From G963667145 sp963667145 (GTDB lineage Bacteria > Cloacimonadota > Cloacimonadia > G963667145): a stretch of DNA of 64,000 bases. Location: assembly GCA_963667145.1 (NCBI GenBank), contig OY762943.1, forward strand, positions 1,475,615-1,539,614, given 5' to 3'. Below, piece after piece: positions 45,599 to 54,503 of the stretch. How positions within the stretch are numbered: position 1 is the stretch's first letter; each line of letters begins with the position of its first letter. The translations under genes and the position numbers were made by a program. The notes under the pieces were generated by a model. It was not told where the DNA came from. It searched no databases and worked only from the letters and a program-made list of their open reading frames with translations.

Positions 45599-46573
45599 AA
45601 AAGTAAAAAATGGTCACTTTTGTTCTCATGTTACAAAAAGTTAACACGAGGAGGCAAAAATGACCAACAATCATGACAAAAAACTTGAAGAATTTACTAA
45701 TTTTGTCAAGAACGAAACGAGTAATAATTTAGCAAAAATTTTGAAAACAGCTGTAAATCAACTGTTTCAGGCAGAATTAGAGTCATATTTGAATGCTAAA
45801 AAATATGAGAGAAATCAGGAGCGAACAACTTATAGAAGTGGATTTAGAGCCAGAAAACTTGCCACTAGTTTAGGCGAGTTAGAAATTGATTTTCCCAAAA
45901 TAAGAAAGGGCACTTTCACATCTTCCGTAATGGAGAAATACCAACGAATCGATAGGTCGCTGATTAGCATAGTTCAGCAGGCTTACATCAATGGAGTTTC
46001 TACTCGGAAAATGAAAAAATTGTTCGACAGACTTGGGATAAAAAATTTGGATAAAAGCACTGTTAGCAGGTATATTCAGCCGATTCAACAAGAGGTTAAC
46101 AAGTGGAAATCTCGCAAATTGGCTTCAAAATATGAATACATCTGGATTGATGCCATTTACACTAAAGTGCGAGAAAATGGGCAAGTTAGACCGCAAGCAA
46201 TTATGATTGCTCTTGGCTTAACGGAAGATGGAAAGCGAGAAATTTTGGGATTTGAGATGCACCTGAAGGAAGCCGAAAGTTCTTGGGAAGAGTTCTTTTT
46301 GAGCCTAAAACATAGAGGTTTAAGAGAAACAAATATGTGGATAAGGGATGACCATGATGGGCTGAAAGCCGCTTTAACTAAGTGCTTTCCGTGCCAAATT
46401 CAGCAGCGATGTATTGTGCATTGGCAAAGAAATTTGTTGGATAAAGTTCCGAAGAAAGATTTGGGCTGGCTAACTCCTCTGAGTAGCAATTTTGTGAAAT
46501 CAGCAAACTTGGAAGAGTTTAAATATCACAAAAATAAGTTGTTGTCAAATGTTGAAAATAAAGGGAGTGAACG
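45599..46573 (+). mobile_element. IS256-family element, fragment E2 (3' truncated)
   Basis: It lacks the outermost left end, carries ATG 45660 and an uninterrupted transposase frame of about 304 native codons with WIDAIYTKVRENGQVRPQAI and RDDHDGLKAAL. It stops at GGGAGTGAACG (46573), where galE sequence begins, so the final E motif and right end are lost. It serves as the reference for reading the lesions in copies A, B and D. Confidence 0.87.
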
Positions 46574-46834
46574 CAGGATTTAGGGAAAGGAGTTCATCTT
46601 TTCAATCTCGGCACAGGTCATGGCTTTTCAGTTTTGCAGATGGTGAAAACTTTTCAAGAGGTTTCAGGCGTGGAAATTCCCTACAAAATTGTTAGCAGAA
46701 GAGCTGGAGATATTGCAACTTGCTATGCCAATGCGGACAAGGCGAAAAATATTCTCGGCTGGGTTGCAGAGAAGAAAATCACGGATATGTGTGCGGACAC
46801 TTGGCGGTTTGCACAACTTCAAAAAAACAATTGA
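46574..46834 (+). pseudogene. galE: UDP-glucose 4-epimerase, C-terminal remnant
   Basis: About 86 residues remain: KGVHLFNLGTGHGFSVLQMV, SRRAGDIATCYANADKAKNI and LGWVAEKKITDMCADTWRF, the normal end of GalE. The N-terminal three quarters were removed by the IS256 fragment that joins at 46573. No other part of the gene is in the window. It marks the pre-insertion end of the glycan locus. Confidence 0.88.
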
Positions 46835-46920
46835 ACGATAACGCATTGATATTGTTCAAAATTATTTTCTAAAGTTATTTCTCGAAAGAAAATTTATTAA
46901 AAGAGATTGACTAAAAGTTG

Positions 46921-46938
46921 GTTCAATAATTTGTGAAC
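46921..46938. promoter_or_regulatory. Possible operator upstream of the efflux regulator
   Basis: GTTCA and TGAAC form an inverted repeat with an 8-base spacer, 14 bases before the regulator's ATG and just after TTGACT at 46907. A self-regulating site for the GbsR-type protein is plausible. The arms are short, so this is tentative. The rest of the 118-base gap shows no gene. Confidence 0.3.
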
Positions 46939-46952
46939 TAAATGAATTTTTT

Positions 46953-47444
46953 ATGGGAGAGAAATTGAAAATTGAATTAACGCAAAATCAGAAGATGTTG
47001 ATTCAGAAGGTAGTGAAGGTGGAGGAAATGGTTGGCTCCACAACTTCTGCTTCGACGATACTCGGTTTGATTCTTGTTACGGGTAATGCCGGATTGACTT
47101 TTGAGGACATCAGGGAGACTCTCAATCTAAGTAAGGGTGCTGTGAGCCTCGGGATAAATCTTTTGATTGGCATAGGTGAGTTGGAAAGTTTCAAAAAAAT
47201 AGGTGAGCGGAAAAGGTACTTTCGTCTGCCAAATCTTTCTTTAAAGCATTATATTGGCAAGGTTGTAGCTCTTTGCTATGGTTATAAAGACTTGGCAACT
47301 GATTTACTGAAGGATGAGACTATAGAGTTTACTGTGGAAACAAGGAATAAGATGAAAGAAAATTTGGAACTTATGAGTTTTGTTATTCAGGAGATTAATA
47401 ATTCTATCAAAAAATTGAAGGAATTGGATGGTTATGAGAAGTAA
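46953..47444 (+). CDS. GbsR/MarR-type transcriptional regulator
   Basis: This 163-residue winged-helix protein has LTFEDIRETLNLSKGAVSLGINLLIGIGELESF as recognition region (quoted parts at about residues 47-78) and RKRYFRLPNLS as the wing, as in the GbsR/MarR group. Its 3' end overlaps the tolC-like start by 17 bases. It heads the efflux operon and presumably controls it, a common arrangement for RND pumps. The ligand is unknown. Confidence 0.82.
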   Translation: MGEKLKIELTQNQKMLIQKVVKVEEMVGSTTSASTILGLILVTGNAGLTFEDIRETLNLSKGAVSLGINLLIGIGELESFKKIGERKRYFRLPNLSLKHYIGKVVALCYGYKDLATDLLKDETIEFTVETRNKMKENLELMSFVIQEINNSIKKLKELDGYEK

Positions 47445-48807
47445 AATTAGTTTGTTGTGTTTGGTTTTTGCTTTTTCGGGGTTGTTTTCTTTGTCGTTGC
47501 AGGAGGCAAAAAGTTTGGCTCTGAAGAACAACTTGTCTTTGAGTTCTTCCGATTATGAAAGGCAAAAATCGAAGAAGCAATATAGACAAGCCTTGGGAGA
47601 GGCTTTTTTGCAGGTGAATTTGGTTGGAGGCTATTCCTACACCGAATATGAATATCCCGACACTTATACTAACTATGTTAATTCTATGAACGCATTTAAA
47701 TCGCAAGTTGCAACTATGACTGGTAACGATTTGACATTGGGCAAAGGGATTTTGGCACTTAACTCGGCAACTCTCTCTTCGGAGAAGCAAACCGATTTTG
47801 CTTACGGGATAGAGGCTACACAAATATTGTCGCAAAAAGTTCCTTTCAGTGTGAGTATGGTTGGTGATGCTGCGGATTTGAGCCAAAAGCAGTATGAACT
47901 GAAGAAGCAAGAAATTTTGTTTAATGCGAGCAAATATTATTACGCTTTGCTCTTGGCGAAGGAGAGATTGCAGGTGCAAGAGCAGGCTTTGGATATTGCC
48001 GAAAAGAATTTTTCTCGCGTGAAGAGTATGTATAGTCAAGGGTTGGTTTCGCAATACGATTACCTTCGGGCTCGTTTGGAGGTTACCAAGCAAAAGCCAC
48101 AAATGGAAGCTGCTGATAAAGATTTGGTGTTGGCGACGCAGAACTTTAAAAATTACATTCGTTGGGATGAAGGTGCGAACCTTGAAATTACGGACTCCTT
48201 GGTAGCTCCGAGTATGCAAGGCGAAGATTTGAATGGAAGTGTGAAGAAAGGATTGGAAGCTCGGAAAGAGATTGAGATTGCCGGGATTGCCACGAAAATC
48301 AAGAAGAAAGATTATCGTATGGAGCAACTTTCGTTTCTGCCAGATTTCCAGCTTGGATTTGCTTACAAAATATTTTCCCAATCCAGCGACAGAAGCGTGG
48401 AAACCAGTGATATGGGGAATTATTGGCAGGTGACTCTCGGTGCGTCAATGCCTTTGTTCACCAGTTTCGCAAGGTTCAACAAAGTTTCCGTGAAAGAGTA
48501 TGCGTGGAGACAGGCGAGAGAAGATGAACTGAACGCTAGAGATTTGGTGAAGTTGGATATTCAGAACAGCTATCACAGTTTGCAACAGGCTAAAAAGAGT
48601 TGGCTTTCTCAGACGGAGAATTTGGGTTTGGCACAAAAGGCGTTTAGCATTGCACAAGGACGCTACCAAAACGGAGTTTCTACGCAATTGGAATTTTTGG
48701 ACGCAACGTTGCAGCAGAATGTGGCGAAGTTAGGATATTTGAATAGTATTTATGAATATATTATAGCCTGTGAGAGTTATAAGTTGGCTATTGGGGAGGA
48801 ATTATGA
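47428..48807 (+). CDS. TolC-family outer-membrane efflux protein
   Basis: A signal peptide (ISLLCLVFAFSGLFSLSLQ) precedes two TolC-type repeats. Each begins with an EAKSLALKNNLSL-like or KAFSIAQGRYQNGVSTQLEFL pattern and has long helices such as NASKYYYALLLAKERLQVQEQ. It has 459 residues. The protein forms the outer-membrane channel for the adaptor and pump encoded next. The start overlaps the regulator gene, with AAGGAA before the ATG. Confidence 0.88.
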   Translation: MVMRSKISLLCLVFAFSGLFSLSLQEAKSLALKNNLSLSSSDYERQKSKKQYRQALGEAFLQVNLVGGYSYTEYEYPDTYTNYVNSMNAFKSQVATMTGNDLTLGKGILALNSATLSSEKQTDFAYGIEATQILSQKVPFSVSMVGDAADLSQKQYELKKQEILFNASKYYYALLLAKERLQVQEQALDIAEKNFSRVKSMYSQGLVSQYDYLRARLEVTKQKPQMEAADKDLVLATQNFKNYIRWDEGANLEITDSLVAPSMQGEDLNGSVKKGLEARKEIEIAGIATKIKKKDYRMEQLSFLPDFQLGFAYKIFSQSSDRSVETSDMGNYWQVTLGASMPLFTSFARFNKVSVKEYAWRQAREDELNARDLVKLDIQNSYHSLQQAKKSWLSQTENLGLAQKAFSIAQGRYQNGVSTQLEFLDATLQQNVAKLGYLNSIYEYIIACESYKLAIGEEL

Positions 48808-49814
48808 AAAAGTTTTTTTTAATTGGATTGGCAGTTTGCTCTTTGTGGGCTTGTTCGGATAAAAAGCAAGAGAGTTTGTCGGACATTCACAAAAATGAGG
48901 GAATCCCTGTAAAAGTGAAGGAAGTGGCGAACGAAGAGTTTGTGAAAGAGATTTACTTCACGGGTAAGATGAAGGGCTATAAGCAAACGAACGAGTACAG
49001 TCCGATAGCTGCTGACGTTTCTAGCATTGAGGCTAAAGTTGGTCAAAGGGTTAAGAAAGATCAGGTTATCATTCGATTCCCCAGTGACAAGCCATCGGCA
49101 AATTATTTGCAGGCTAAGTCTGCGTATGAGAACAGCGAAAAGATTTACAAGAGGATGAAGACAGTTTACGACAAGGGTGGGATTTCCAAGCAAGAGATGG
49201 ATAATATTTCCACTCAATATCAGGTGGATAAGGCGAATTATGAGTCAGCTTCCAAGTTGGTGGCGATTACTAGCCCGATAGATGGTGTGGTGACGGCAAT
49301 GAATGTGAGCCTCACGGACAATATTGGAGGAGATGATTTCTTGTTTACCGTGTCGGATTTGAGCAAACTCAAGGTCAAATTGTCAGCTTCCGAAGAGCAA
49401 ATCGCCCAGATGAAGCAAGGTCAGGAAGTCAGAGCTGTGTGGAACGATATTACGCTCAACGGGAAACTTACGGAGCTCTCTATGTCCAAAGACCCTGTGA
49501 CACAAAGTTTTATCTGTTTTGCCGAATTTGACAATAATGATATGCAGGTTCTTTCGGGAGTTTTGGCTGATATTTATGTTAAAGTTATTAGTTTGCCAGA
49601 GGAAAAAGTGATTTCTTCCAAGATAATCCAAAGCGATGACGATGGGAACTATGTGTATGTTGTTGAGAATGGGAAAGCCGAAAAAAGATATGTTCAGGTG
49701 GAGCATCAAAATGCGACCCAGTCTTGCGTGAGAGGACTTTTGAGCGGAGACAAAGTGGTAACGATTGGTTACAGCGTGGTTTATGCTGGTAGCAAAGTAA
49801 AAGTAGTTGATTAG
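48804..49814 (+). CDS. RND efflux adaptor (membrane fusion protein), lipoprotein
   Basis: The N-terminus KKFFLIGLAVCSLWACSDKK is a lipoprotein signal with cysteine at position 17, so it should be lipid-anchored in the periplasm. A biotinyl-lipoyl type half-motif (ISSIEAKVGQRVKKDQVI-like), a coiled-coil hairpin (about residues 95-145) and a beta-barrel region (TSPIDGVVTAMNVSLTDNI) follow. It has 336 residues and overlaps the tolC gene by four bases. Confidence 0.9.
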   Translation: MKKFFLIGLAVCSLWACSDKKQESLSDIHKNEGIPVKVKEVANEEFVKEIYFTGKMKGYKQTNEYSPIAADVSSIEAKVGQRVKKDQVIIRFPSDKPSANYLQAKSAYENSEKIYKRMKTVYDKGGISKQEMDNISTQYQVDKANYESASKLVAITSPIDGVVTAMNVSLTDNIGGDDFLFTVSDLSKLKVKLSASEEQIAQMKQGQEVRAVWNDITLNGKLTELSMSKDPVTQSFICFAEFDNNDMQVLSGVLADIYVKVISLPEEKVISSKIIQSDDDGNYVYVVENGKAEKRYVQVEHQNATQSCVRGLLSGDKVVTIGYSVVYAGSKVKVVD

Positions 49815-49835
49815 TTAGCTGAAGAGGTAAATACG

Positions 49836-52800
49836 ATGTTTTTATCAAATATTTCGATTAAACGCCCGATAATGATGACCATGATTTTGATGGTTTCTAT
49901 CCTTTTCGGAGCGATGGCTTACTTTGGTTTGCCGATGAACCTTTTCCCTGAAGCCGATATTCCGTATGTGACTGTGCAAACGATTTATCCCGGAGCAGGT
50001 CCTCAGGAAGTGGCAAGTGGTGTTTCCAGTATTTTGGAAGATGAGATTGCCACGGTTTCCAAGATAGAAGAGTTGAAGTCTTTTTCCATGGACAATGTTT
50101 CCTTGATTATGATAAGATTTGAGTTGGATAAGGATGTGGACATTGCCAAGGACGAGGTGAAGAGCAAAGTTGATGCTGTGATTAACGATTTGGCCGATGG
50201 TGCGGAAATTCCAGTAGTTGCCAAATTTGATCCCACATCAGAGCCAATCTTGAACCTTGCTTTGACGACCGATAAACTGTCTCCGTTGGAGTTGTACGAT
50301 TTGGCAGATAATAGAATAAAAGACCAGTTTAATCAGGTGGAAGGTGTGGCTACAGTGAACCTCGTTGGAGGTGTGCAACGTGAAATTAAGGTGGAGATGA
50401 CGCCGAAAGAGTCCAGACAGGACTTGTTTACTCCGCTTCAGCTTGCTCAGGCTTTGGGCAGTGCCAACGTTGATGTGCCGTCTGGTAGCTATAAATTGGA
50501 TGGTCGCCAGATTTCGGTGAAGAGCAAAGGGCTTTTTGCCAATTTGGATGAAGTGTCGCGTTCCAGAGTGGCTACTCCCGTTGGTGTGAAGCAAGTTGGA
50601 CAGATAGCAACTGTGAGCGAGGGCGAAAAGGAGATGGACACCAAGGCGATTTTTTATGACAATGTTAACAAAAAATTGTATAAAAATGTTGTTACGCTGG
50701 AGATAGTTAAGTCTTCGGAGGGCAATCCAGTTGAGATTGCTGCTTTGATAAAAGAAAAAATTGAAGCATTGAAAACCGAATTGCCCAGCGGAGTTAATTT
50801 GGACATCGTGAAAAATGATGCCCATTTCGTGGAAAGTTCCGTAAACGATACCATCAGTACACTATTTTTGGGGGTGCTCTTTACAGCGTTTGTGCTTTTG
50901 CTTTTCCTTCACGATTTGCGTTCTACACTGATAGTTGCCCTCACGATGCCAGCTTCGTTGGTTTCCACTTTTATGGTGATGAGTTGGCTTGGATACAGCC
51001 TGAATGTGATGTCTCTTATGGGTTTGAGTACTTCTGTGGGTGTTTTGGTTTCAAACTCCGTGGTGGTGATAGAAAATATTTTTAGGCATATGCACAAAGG
51101 CGATGGTAGAAAAAATGCTTCTGCCAAGGGAACTTCGGAAGTGGTTGTGGCTGTTATGGCGTCCACGCTCACCAATATTGTGGTGTTTGTTCCCATCGGT
51201 AGCATGAGTTCTCTTGTCGGGGTTTTCTTCGAAGAGTTTGCTTATACCGTGGTGATTGCCACAGTGTTTTCGCTGATTTATTCGTTTACTCTCACTCCGA
51301 TGTTGGCGTCTTTGATATTGCCTGAAAATCAGAAAAAGAGCAAATTGGGTGAATCTATCGAAAAGTTTTTGGATAAAGTTGATGGTTGGTATGGTGTCCT
51401 TTTGGAAAAGATAATTCACAACAAAGTCAGAGCGATTATGACGGTTGTTTTGCCGTTTATATTACTGGTTGTTACTTTCTTTTTTGCCAAATATTTAGGT
51501 TCAAACTTTGTTCCGTATATGGACGATGGTGTGATGGTTTTGGATGTAACTATGCCTGCAGGTTCTAGCATGGAGGTTACGGAAAAAACTTACATCGATT
51601 TGCAAAAGAGAGTGGCGGCTTTCCCCGAGGTTAAGTTGATTTTGACCAAAATTGGTAATCAAGGAGAGGTGGATCAAGGGAGCAATATTGGAACTGCGTA
51701 CATCAAATTGGTGGATGCGAAAGATAGAGATTTGAGTACTCCTGAATTGATGTCCAAGCTTTCCAGAGAGTTAGCCGATTATCCCGGAGCGGAAATTAAT
51801 GTTAAGGTCAACTCCGAAGGTATGGGCTCTGATGTCCAATTCGATTTGCGAGGTCCAAATCAAGAAATTTTGTCTAAGTACAAAGATGAGATAATGGAAA
51901 AATCTCGCGACATAGAGGGACTTTTGAATTTCAAAAATTCTGTGGGTGATGCGAAACCACAAGTTGAGTTGAAGCCAAAGCGGAAGATGTTGCAGGAAGC
52001 TGGCATAGATATTGCTACTTTGGGAATGATGGTTAGAGCTTCGTTGGAAGGATTAACTCCCACGCAATATGACGTTAATGGTGATAAATACGATATTCGA
52101 GTGAAATATTTTGATGATGCTACCGATAATTTGGATAAAATCAAGAACATTCCCATTGTTACTGCCAAAGGCGTGTTCGCTCTGTCGCAATTGGCTGAGG
52201 TGAGCTTCAAGGAAGTGGCGAATAAGGTTATTCATGACAATAGAATAAATTCCATCCAATTCTCGGGTGGCTACGCTGACGGAAAGTCTCTGTCCGATGT
52301 GGTGAACGACGTGAAGGCGATGGTAAAAGAGTTGAACTTGCCACCCGAATACACCGTGTCTTGGGGTGGAAATGCCAAAGAGATGGAGAGCACTATCTCG
52401 GAGATGCTGAAAGCTGCTATGCTTGCCATCATTCTCACTTATATGCTATTGGCGGCTATTTTGGAGAGCTTCGTTCAGCCTTTTTATATTTTGGCGACTT
52501 TGCCACTTGCACTCATAGGAGTTATTTGGTCTCTTTTGATTACAGGCTTGGAACTTGATATTATTACGATGATGGCGATGATTATGCTTATAGGTATTGT
52601 GGTGAATGCGGCGATTTTGCTACTGGACTATACAAATCAGCTGAAGAATGATGGTGCTACTCCACGCGAGGCTTTGTTGGAGGCTTGCCCTACCAAACTC
52701 AGACCAGTGATGATGTCGGCCATAGCTATTATGTTAGGAATGTTTCCGATGGCTTTGGGCATTGGAGATGCGGGATCAGAGCTACGTATGGGAATGGGTG

Positions 52801-52892
52801 TGGTGAGCATAGGTGGGATTTTGGTCGCAACATTTTTGACACTATTTGTGATACCAGCCATTTACTATTTACTAGCCCACAAAGTGAAATAG
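49836..52892 (+). CDS. RND-family efflux pump, inner-membrane subunit
   Basis: This 1018-residue protein has the RND double repeat: a start LSNISIKRPIMMTMILM, porter domains with FPEADIPYVTVQTIYPGAGP, 12 membrane spans and a second-half start KIIHNKVRAIMT. The usual TM4 pair Asp-Asp is replaced by Ser-Asn (VGVLVSNSVVVIENIF), and the TM10 lysine by asparagine (IGIVVNAAILLLDY). The proton relay of AcrB-type pumps is therefore not conserved. It is probably still a drug, lipid or metabolite exporter, but coupling may differ. Confidence 0.9.
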   Translation: MFLSNISIKRPIMMTMILMVSILFGAMAYFGLPMNLFPEADIPYVTVQTIYPGAGPQEVASGVSSILEDEIATVSKIEELKSFSMDNVSLIMIRFELDKDVDIAKDEVKSKVDAVINDLADGAEIPVVAKFDPTSEPILNLALTTDKLSPLELYDLADNRIKDQFNQVEGVATVNLVGGVQREIKVEMTPKESRQDLFTPLQLAQALGSANVDVPSGSYKLDGRQISVKSKGLFANLDEVSRSRVATPVGVKQVGQIATVSEGEKEMDTKAIFYDNVNKKLYKNVVTLEIVKSSEGNPVEIAALIKEKIEALKTELPSGVNLDIVKNDAHFVESSVNDTISTLFLGVLFTAFVLLLFLHDLRSTLIVALTMPASLVSTFMVMSWLGYSLNVMSLMGLSTSVGVLVSNSVVVIENIFRHMHKGDGRKNASAKGTSEVVVAVMASTLTNIVVFVPIGSMSSLVGVFFEEFAYTVVIATVFSLIYSFTLTPMLASLILPENQKKSKLGESIEKFLDKVDGWYGVLLEKIIHNKVRAIMTVVLPFILLVVTFFFAKYLGSNFVPYMDDGVMVLDVTMPAGSSMEVTEKTYIDLQKRVAAFPEVKLILTKIGNQGEVDQGSNIGTAYIKLVDAKDRDLSTPELMSKLSRELADYPGAEINVKVNSEGMGSDVQFDLRGPNQEILSKYKDEIMEKSRDIEGLLNFKNSVGDAKPQVELKPKRKMLQEAGIDIATLGMMVRASLEGLTPTQYDVNGDKYDIRVKYFDDATDNLDKIKNIPIVTAKGVFALSQLAEVSFKEVANKVIHDNRINSIQFSGGYADGKSLSDVVNDVKAMVKELNLPPEYTVSWGGNAKEMESTISEMLKAAMLAIILTYMLLAAILESFVQPFYILATLPLALIGVIWSLLITGLELDIITMMAMIMLIGIVVNAAILLLDYTNQLKNDGATPREALLEACPTKLRPVMMSAIAIMLGMFPMALGIGDAGSELRMGMGVVSIGGILVATFLTLFVIPAIYYLLAHKVK

Positions 52893-52922
52893 CTTCTCAC
52901 AGTTCCAAGGGTCGTATGAAAA

Positions 52923-52955
52923 AACATTGACACAATGTTGGCGTCCAATTTACTT
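52923..52955 (+). promoter_or_regulatory. Candidate nusA promoter with overlapping palindrome
   Basis: AACATTG-ACA-CAATGTT is a perfect 7+7 palindrome at 52923-52939. It contains TTGACA (52927-52932), followed after 16 bases by TTTACT as a weak -10. The location, between the pump gene and nusA, suits a regulated promoter. No direct evidence exists. Confidence 0.35.
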
Positions 52956-52979
52956 GGCACGATTATTGATTTTATATTT

Positions 52980-53034
52980 AATGAAACTTTGTAAAACTCG
53001 GCTCTGCAAATGGGCTGCTTTGCAAAGTTTCATT
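52980..53034 (+). promoter_or_regulatory. Long inverted repeat in the nusA leader
   Basis: The 12-base arms AATGAAACTTTG and CAAAGTTTCATT are perfectly complementary around a 31-base loop. The hairpin ends about 20 bases before the preferred nusA start (53054). There is no T-run, so it is not a classical terminator. It could affect translation or be part of an attenuation control of nusA. Confidence 0.45.
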
Positions 53035-53053
53035 TGTTAATATGGAGAAGATT

Positions 53054-54274
53054 ATGAGTATGATATCTATCATAAACGAGTTGGCGAATTTGAAACAACT
53101 TGACAGAGAAGACCTTTTGGTGGTGCTAAAGGAAAGTTTGTATGCAGCTATTTCCAAGAGATTGAAGCATCCTGCTTCTTTGGAGATTGTGGTTGACCAG
53201 AGCAAAAACGAAGTTTATGCGAAGGTGAACAAAGAGGTTGTAGAAAACGACATCTATTTTGATGAAATCTCTTTGGAAGATGCTCAACTTAGCAAATCGA
53301 AAGTCAGTATAGGCGACAAATTGGATTGCATCGTGATGGTTTCCGAGTTTGAGCCCAAGACTATCAAAATCGCCAAAAAGCTGATTCAAGATAGGATTAA
53401 GGAACTCGAAAACGACAGGGTTATGTTTGATTATAACAAGCAGAAAAATCAGGTTGTTACGGGGAAAATCCGCGAACTCAAGTTTAACGATTATATAGTG
53501 GATATTGGTTATACAGATGCGATTTTGCCAGCAGATGAGCAGATTTCCAGTGAATACTACAGAGTCGGCAACATCGTGCAGGCGTATATAGTGGATGTGC
53601 GTAAAATCCGCAACAGAGTGCGAATTGTTCTTTCCAGAACGCATCCCGAATACATCAAGAAACTTTTGGAAAATGAAGTTCCTGAGGTAGCCAGTGGCGA
53701 AGTGGAAGTGAAGAAAATCGTGCGTGACCCGGGTGTGGAGACCAAAATAGCTCTCTATGCTGAAAATCCGAATATCGACCCAGTTAGTTCCTGCTATGGT
53801 CCCAAGGGTTTGCGAATTAAAGAGATTTGCAAAAATCTTGGTGATGAGAGCATCAGCTTGGTTTATTGGAGTGATAGTTTGGAGCAGTTTATCGCTAACG
53901 CTGTTGGTATCGATTTTGTGGAGAAGGTTTATTTGGCTGAACACGGTAAGTTCGCGAGGATTATCACCAATCAGAAGAACAAAGCTATCGGCAAAGGTGG
54001 CATCAATGTTAAACTTGCTGCGAAGTTGACTGGGTACAAGATTGATATTTTCACTCAGGAAGAGTTCCAATCTCAGTTGGAGAGAGAGCGTAGAGTTGTT
54101 AGCCACATTGACGATTTGGACGGAGTTACCGAAAGAGCTTTGGAGGTTCTCAAGAGTAATGGCTACACTTCTGTTGAGGATATTTACAGAGCGTCTGTTG
54201 AGGAGCTTTCCAACTTGCCAGGCATCGGCTTGAAGATGATTGAAAAATTGAAAACTTCTGCAGAGAATTTTTAG
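53054..54274 (+). CDS. nusA: Transcription termination/antitermination factor NusA
   Basis: The domain order is as expected: N-terminal RNAP-binding part, S1 domain (VVTGKIRELKFNDYIVDIG), KH1/KH2 with DPVSSCYGPKGLRIKEI and IGKGGINVKLAAKLTGY, and a C-terminal helix-hairpin-helix (VEELSNLPGIGLKMIEKL). The frame opens at 53042. GGAG with six-base spacing favours the ATG at 53054. rimP, which usually precedes nusA, is missing here. ylxR and infB follow, as in many bacteria. Confidence 0.93.
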   Translation: MSMISIINELANLKQLDREDLLVVLKESLYAAISKRLKHPASLEIVVDQSKNEVYAKVNKEVVENDIYFDEISLEDAQLSKSKVSIGDKLDCIVMVSEFEPKTIKIAKKLIQDRIKELENDRVMFDYNKQKNQVVTGKIRELKFNDYIVDIGYTDAILPADEQISSEYYRVGNIVQAYIVDVRKIRNRVRIVLSRTHPEYIKKLLENEVPEVASGEVEVKKIVRDPGVETKIALYAENPNIDPVSSCYGPKGLRIKEICKNLGDESISLVYWSDSLEQFIANAVGIDFVEKVYLAEHGKFARIITNQKNKAIGKGGINVKLAAKLTGYKIDIFTQEEFQSQLERERRVVSHIDDLDGVTERALEVLKSNGYTSVEDIYRASVEELSNLPGIGLKMIEKLKTSAENF

Positions 54275-54286
54275 TGTTTCAACGTT

Positions 54287-54487
54287 GTGAAAATAAAGCA
54301 CTTAAGAACTTGTGTGGTATGCAGAAAGAGATTTAAACAGGACGATTTGCTCAGATTTGTTTTGATAGAGGGAAGACCTGTTTTTGATTTTGAAAGAAAT
54401 TTTTTTGGCAGAGGGAGATACGTTTGCAACGATTGTCTTGCCCTGTTGGAGAAGAAAATAAAGAAGTTTTGTGCCGTTGAGAAATGA
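54287..54487 (+). CDS. ylxR: YlxR-family small RNA-binding protein
   Basis: It has 66 residues starting at GTG, with the family signatures RTCVVCRKRF and GRGRYVCNDCLALL. The conserved cysteines and GRGxY are intact. It lies between nusA and infB, the standard position, 12 bases after nusA. YlxR homologues have been linked to RNase P activity in Gram-positive bacteria; here the role is inferred from family and context. Confidence 0.92.
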   Translation: MKIKHLRTCVVCRKRFKQDDLLRFVLIEGRPVFDFERNFFGRGRYVCNDCLALLEKKIKKFCAVEK

Positions 54488-54503
54488 CGGCGATGGAGGA
54501 GTT

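Noticed and set aside
28728..46573. Repeated blocks that could suggest a CRISPR array
   Set aside because: All repeats are terminal or internal parts of IS256-family and IS-C elements; there are no regularly spaced short repeats.
47407..48381. A 324-codon open frame on the minus strand
   Set aside because: It mirrors the TolC-family gene and has low-complexity leucine/glutamine-rich sequence without domains.
53126..54301. A 391-codon open frame on the minus strand
   Set aside because: It is antisense to nearly all of nusA, has no recognisable motif and reflects the codon use of nusA.
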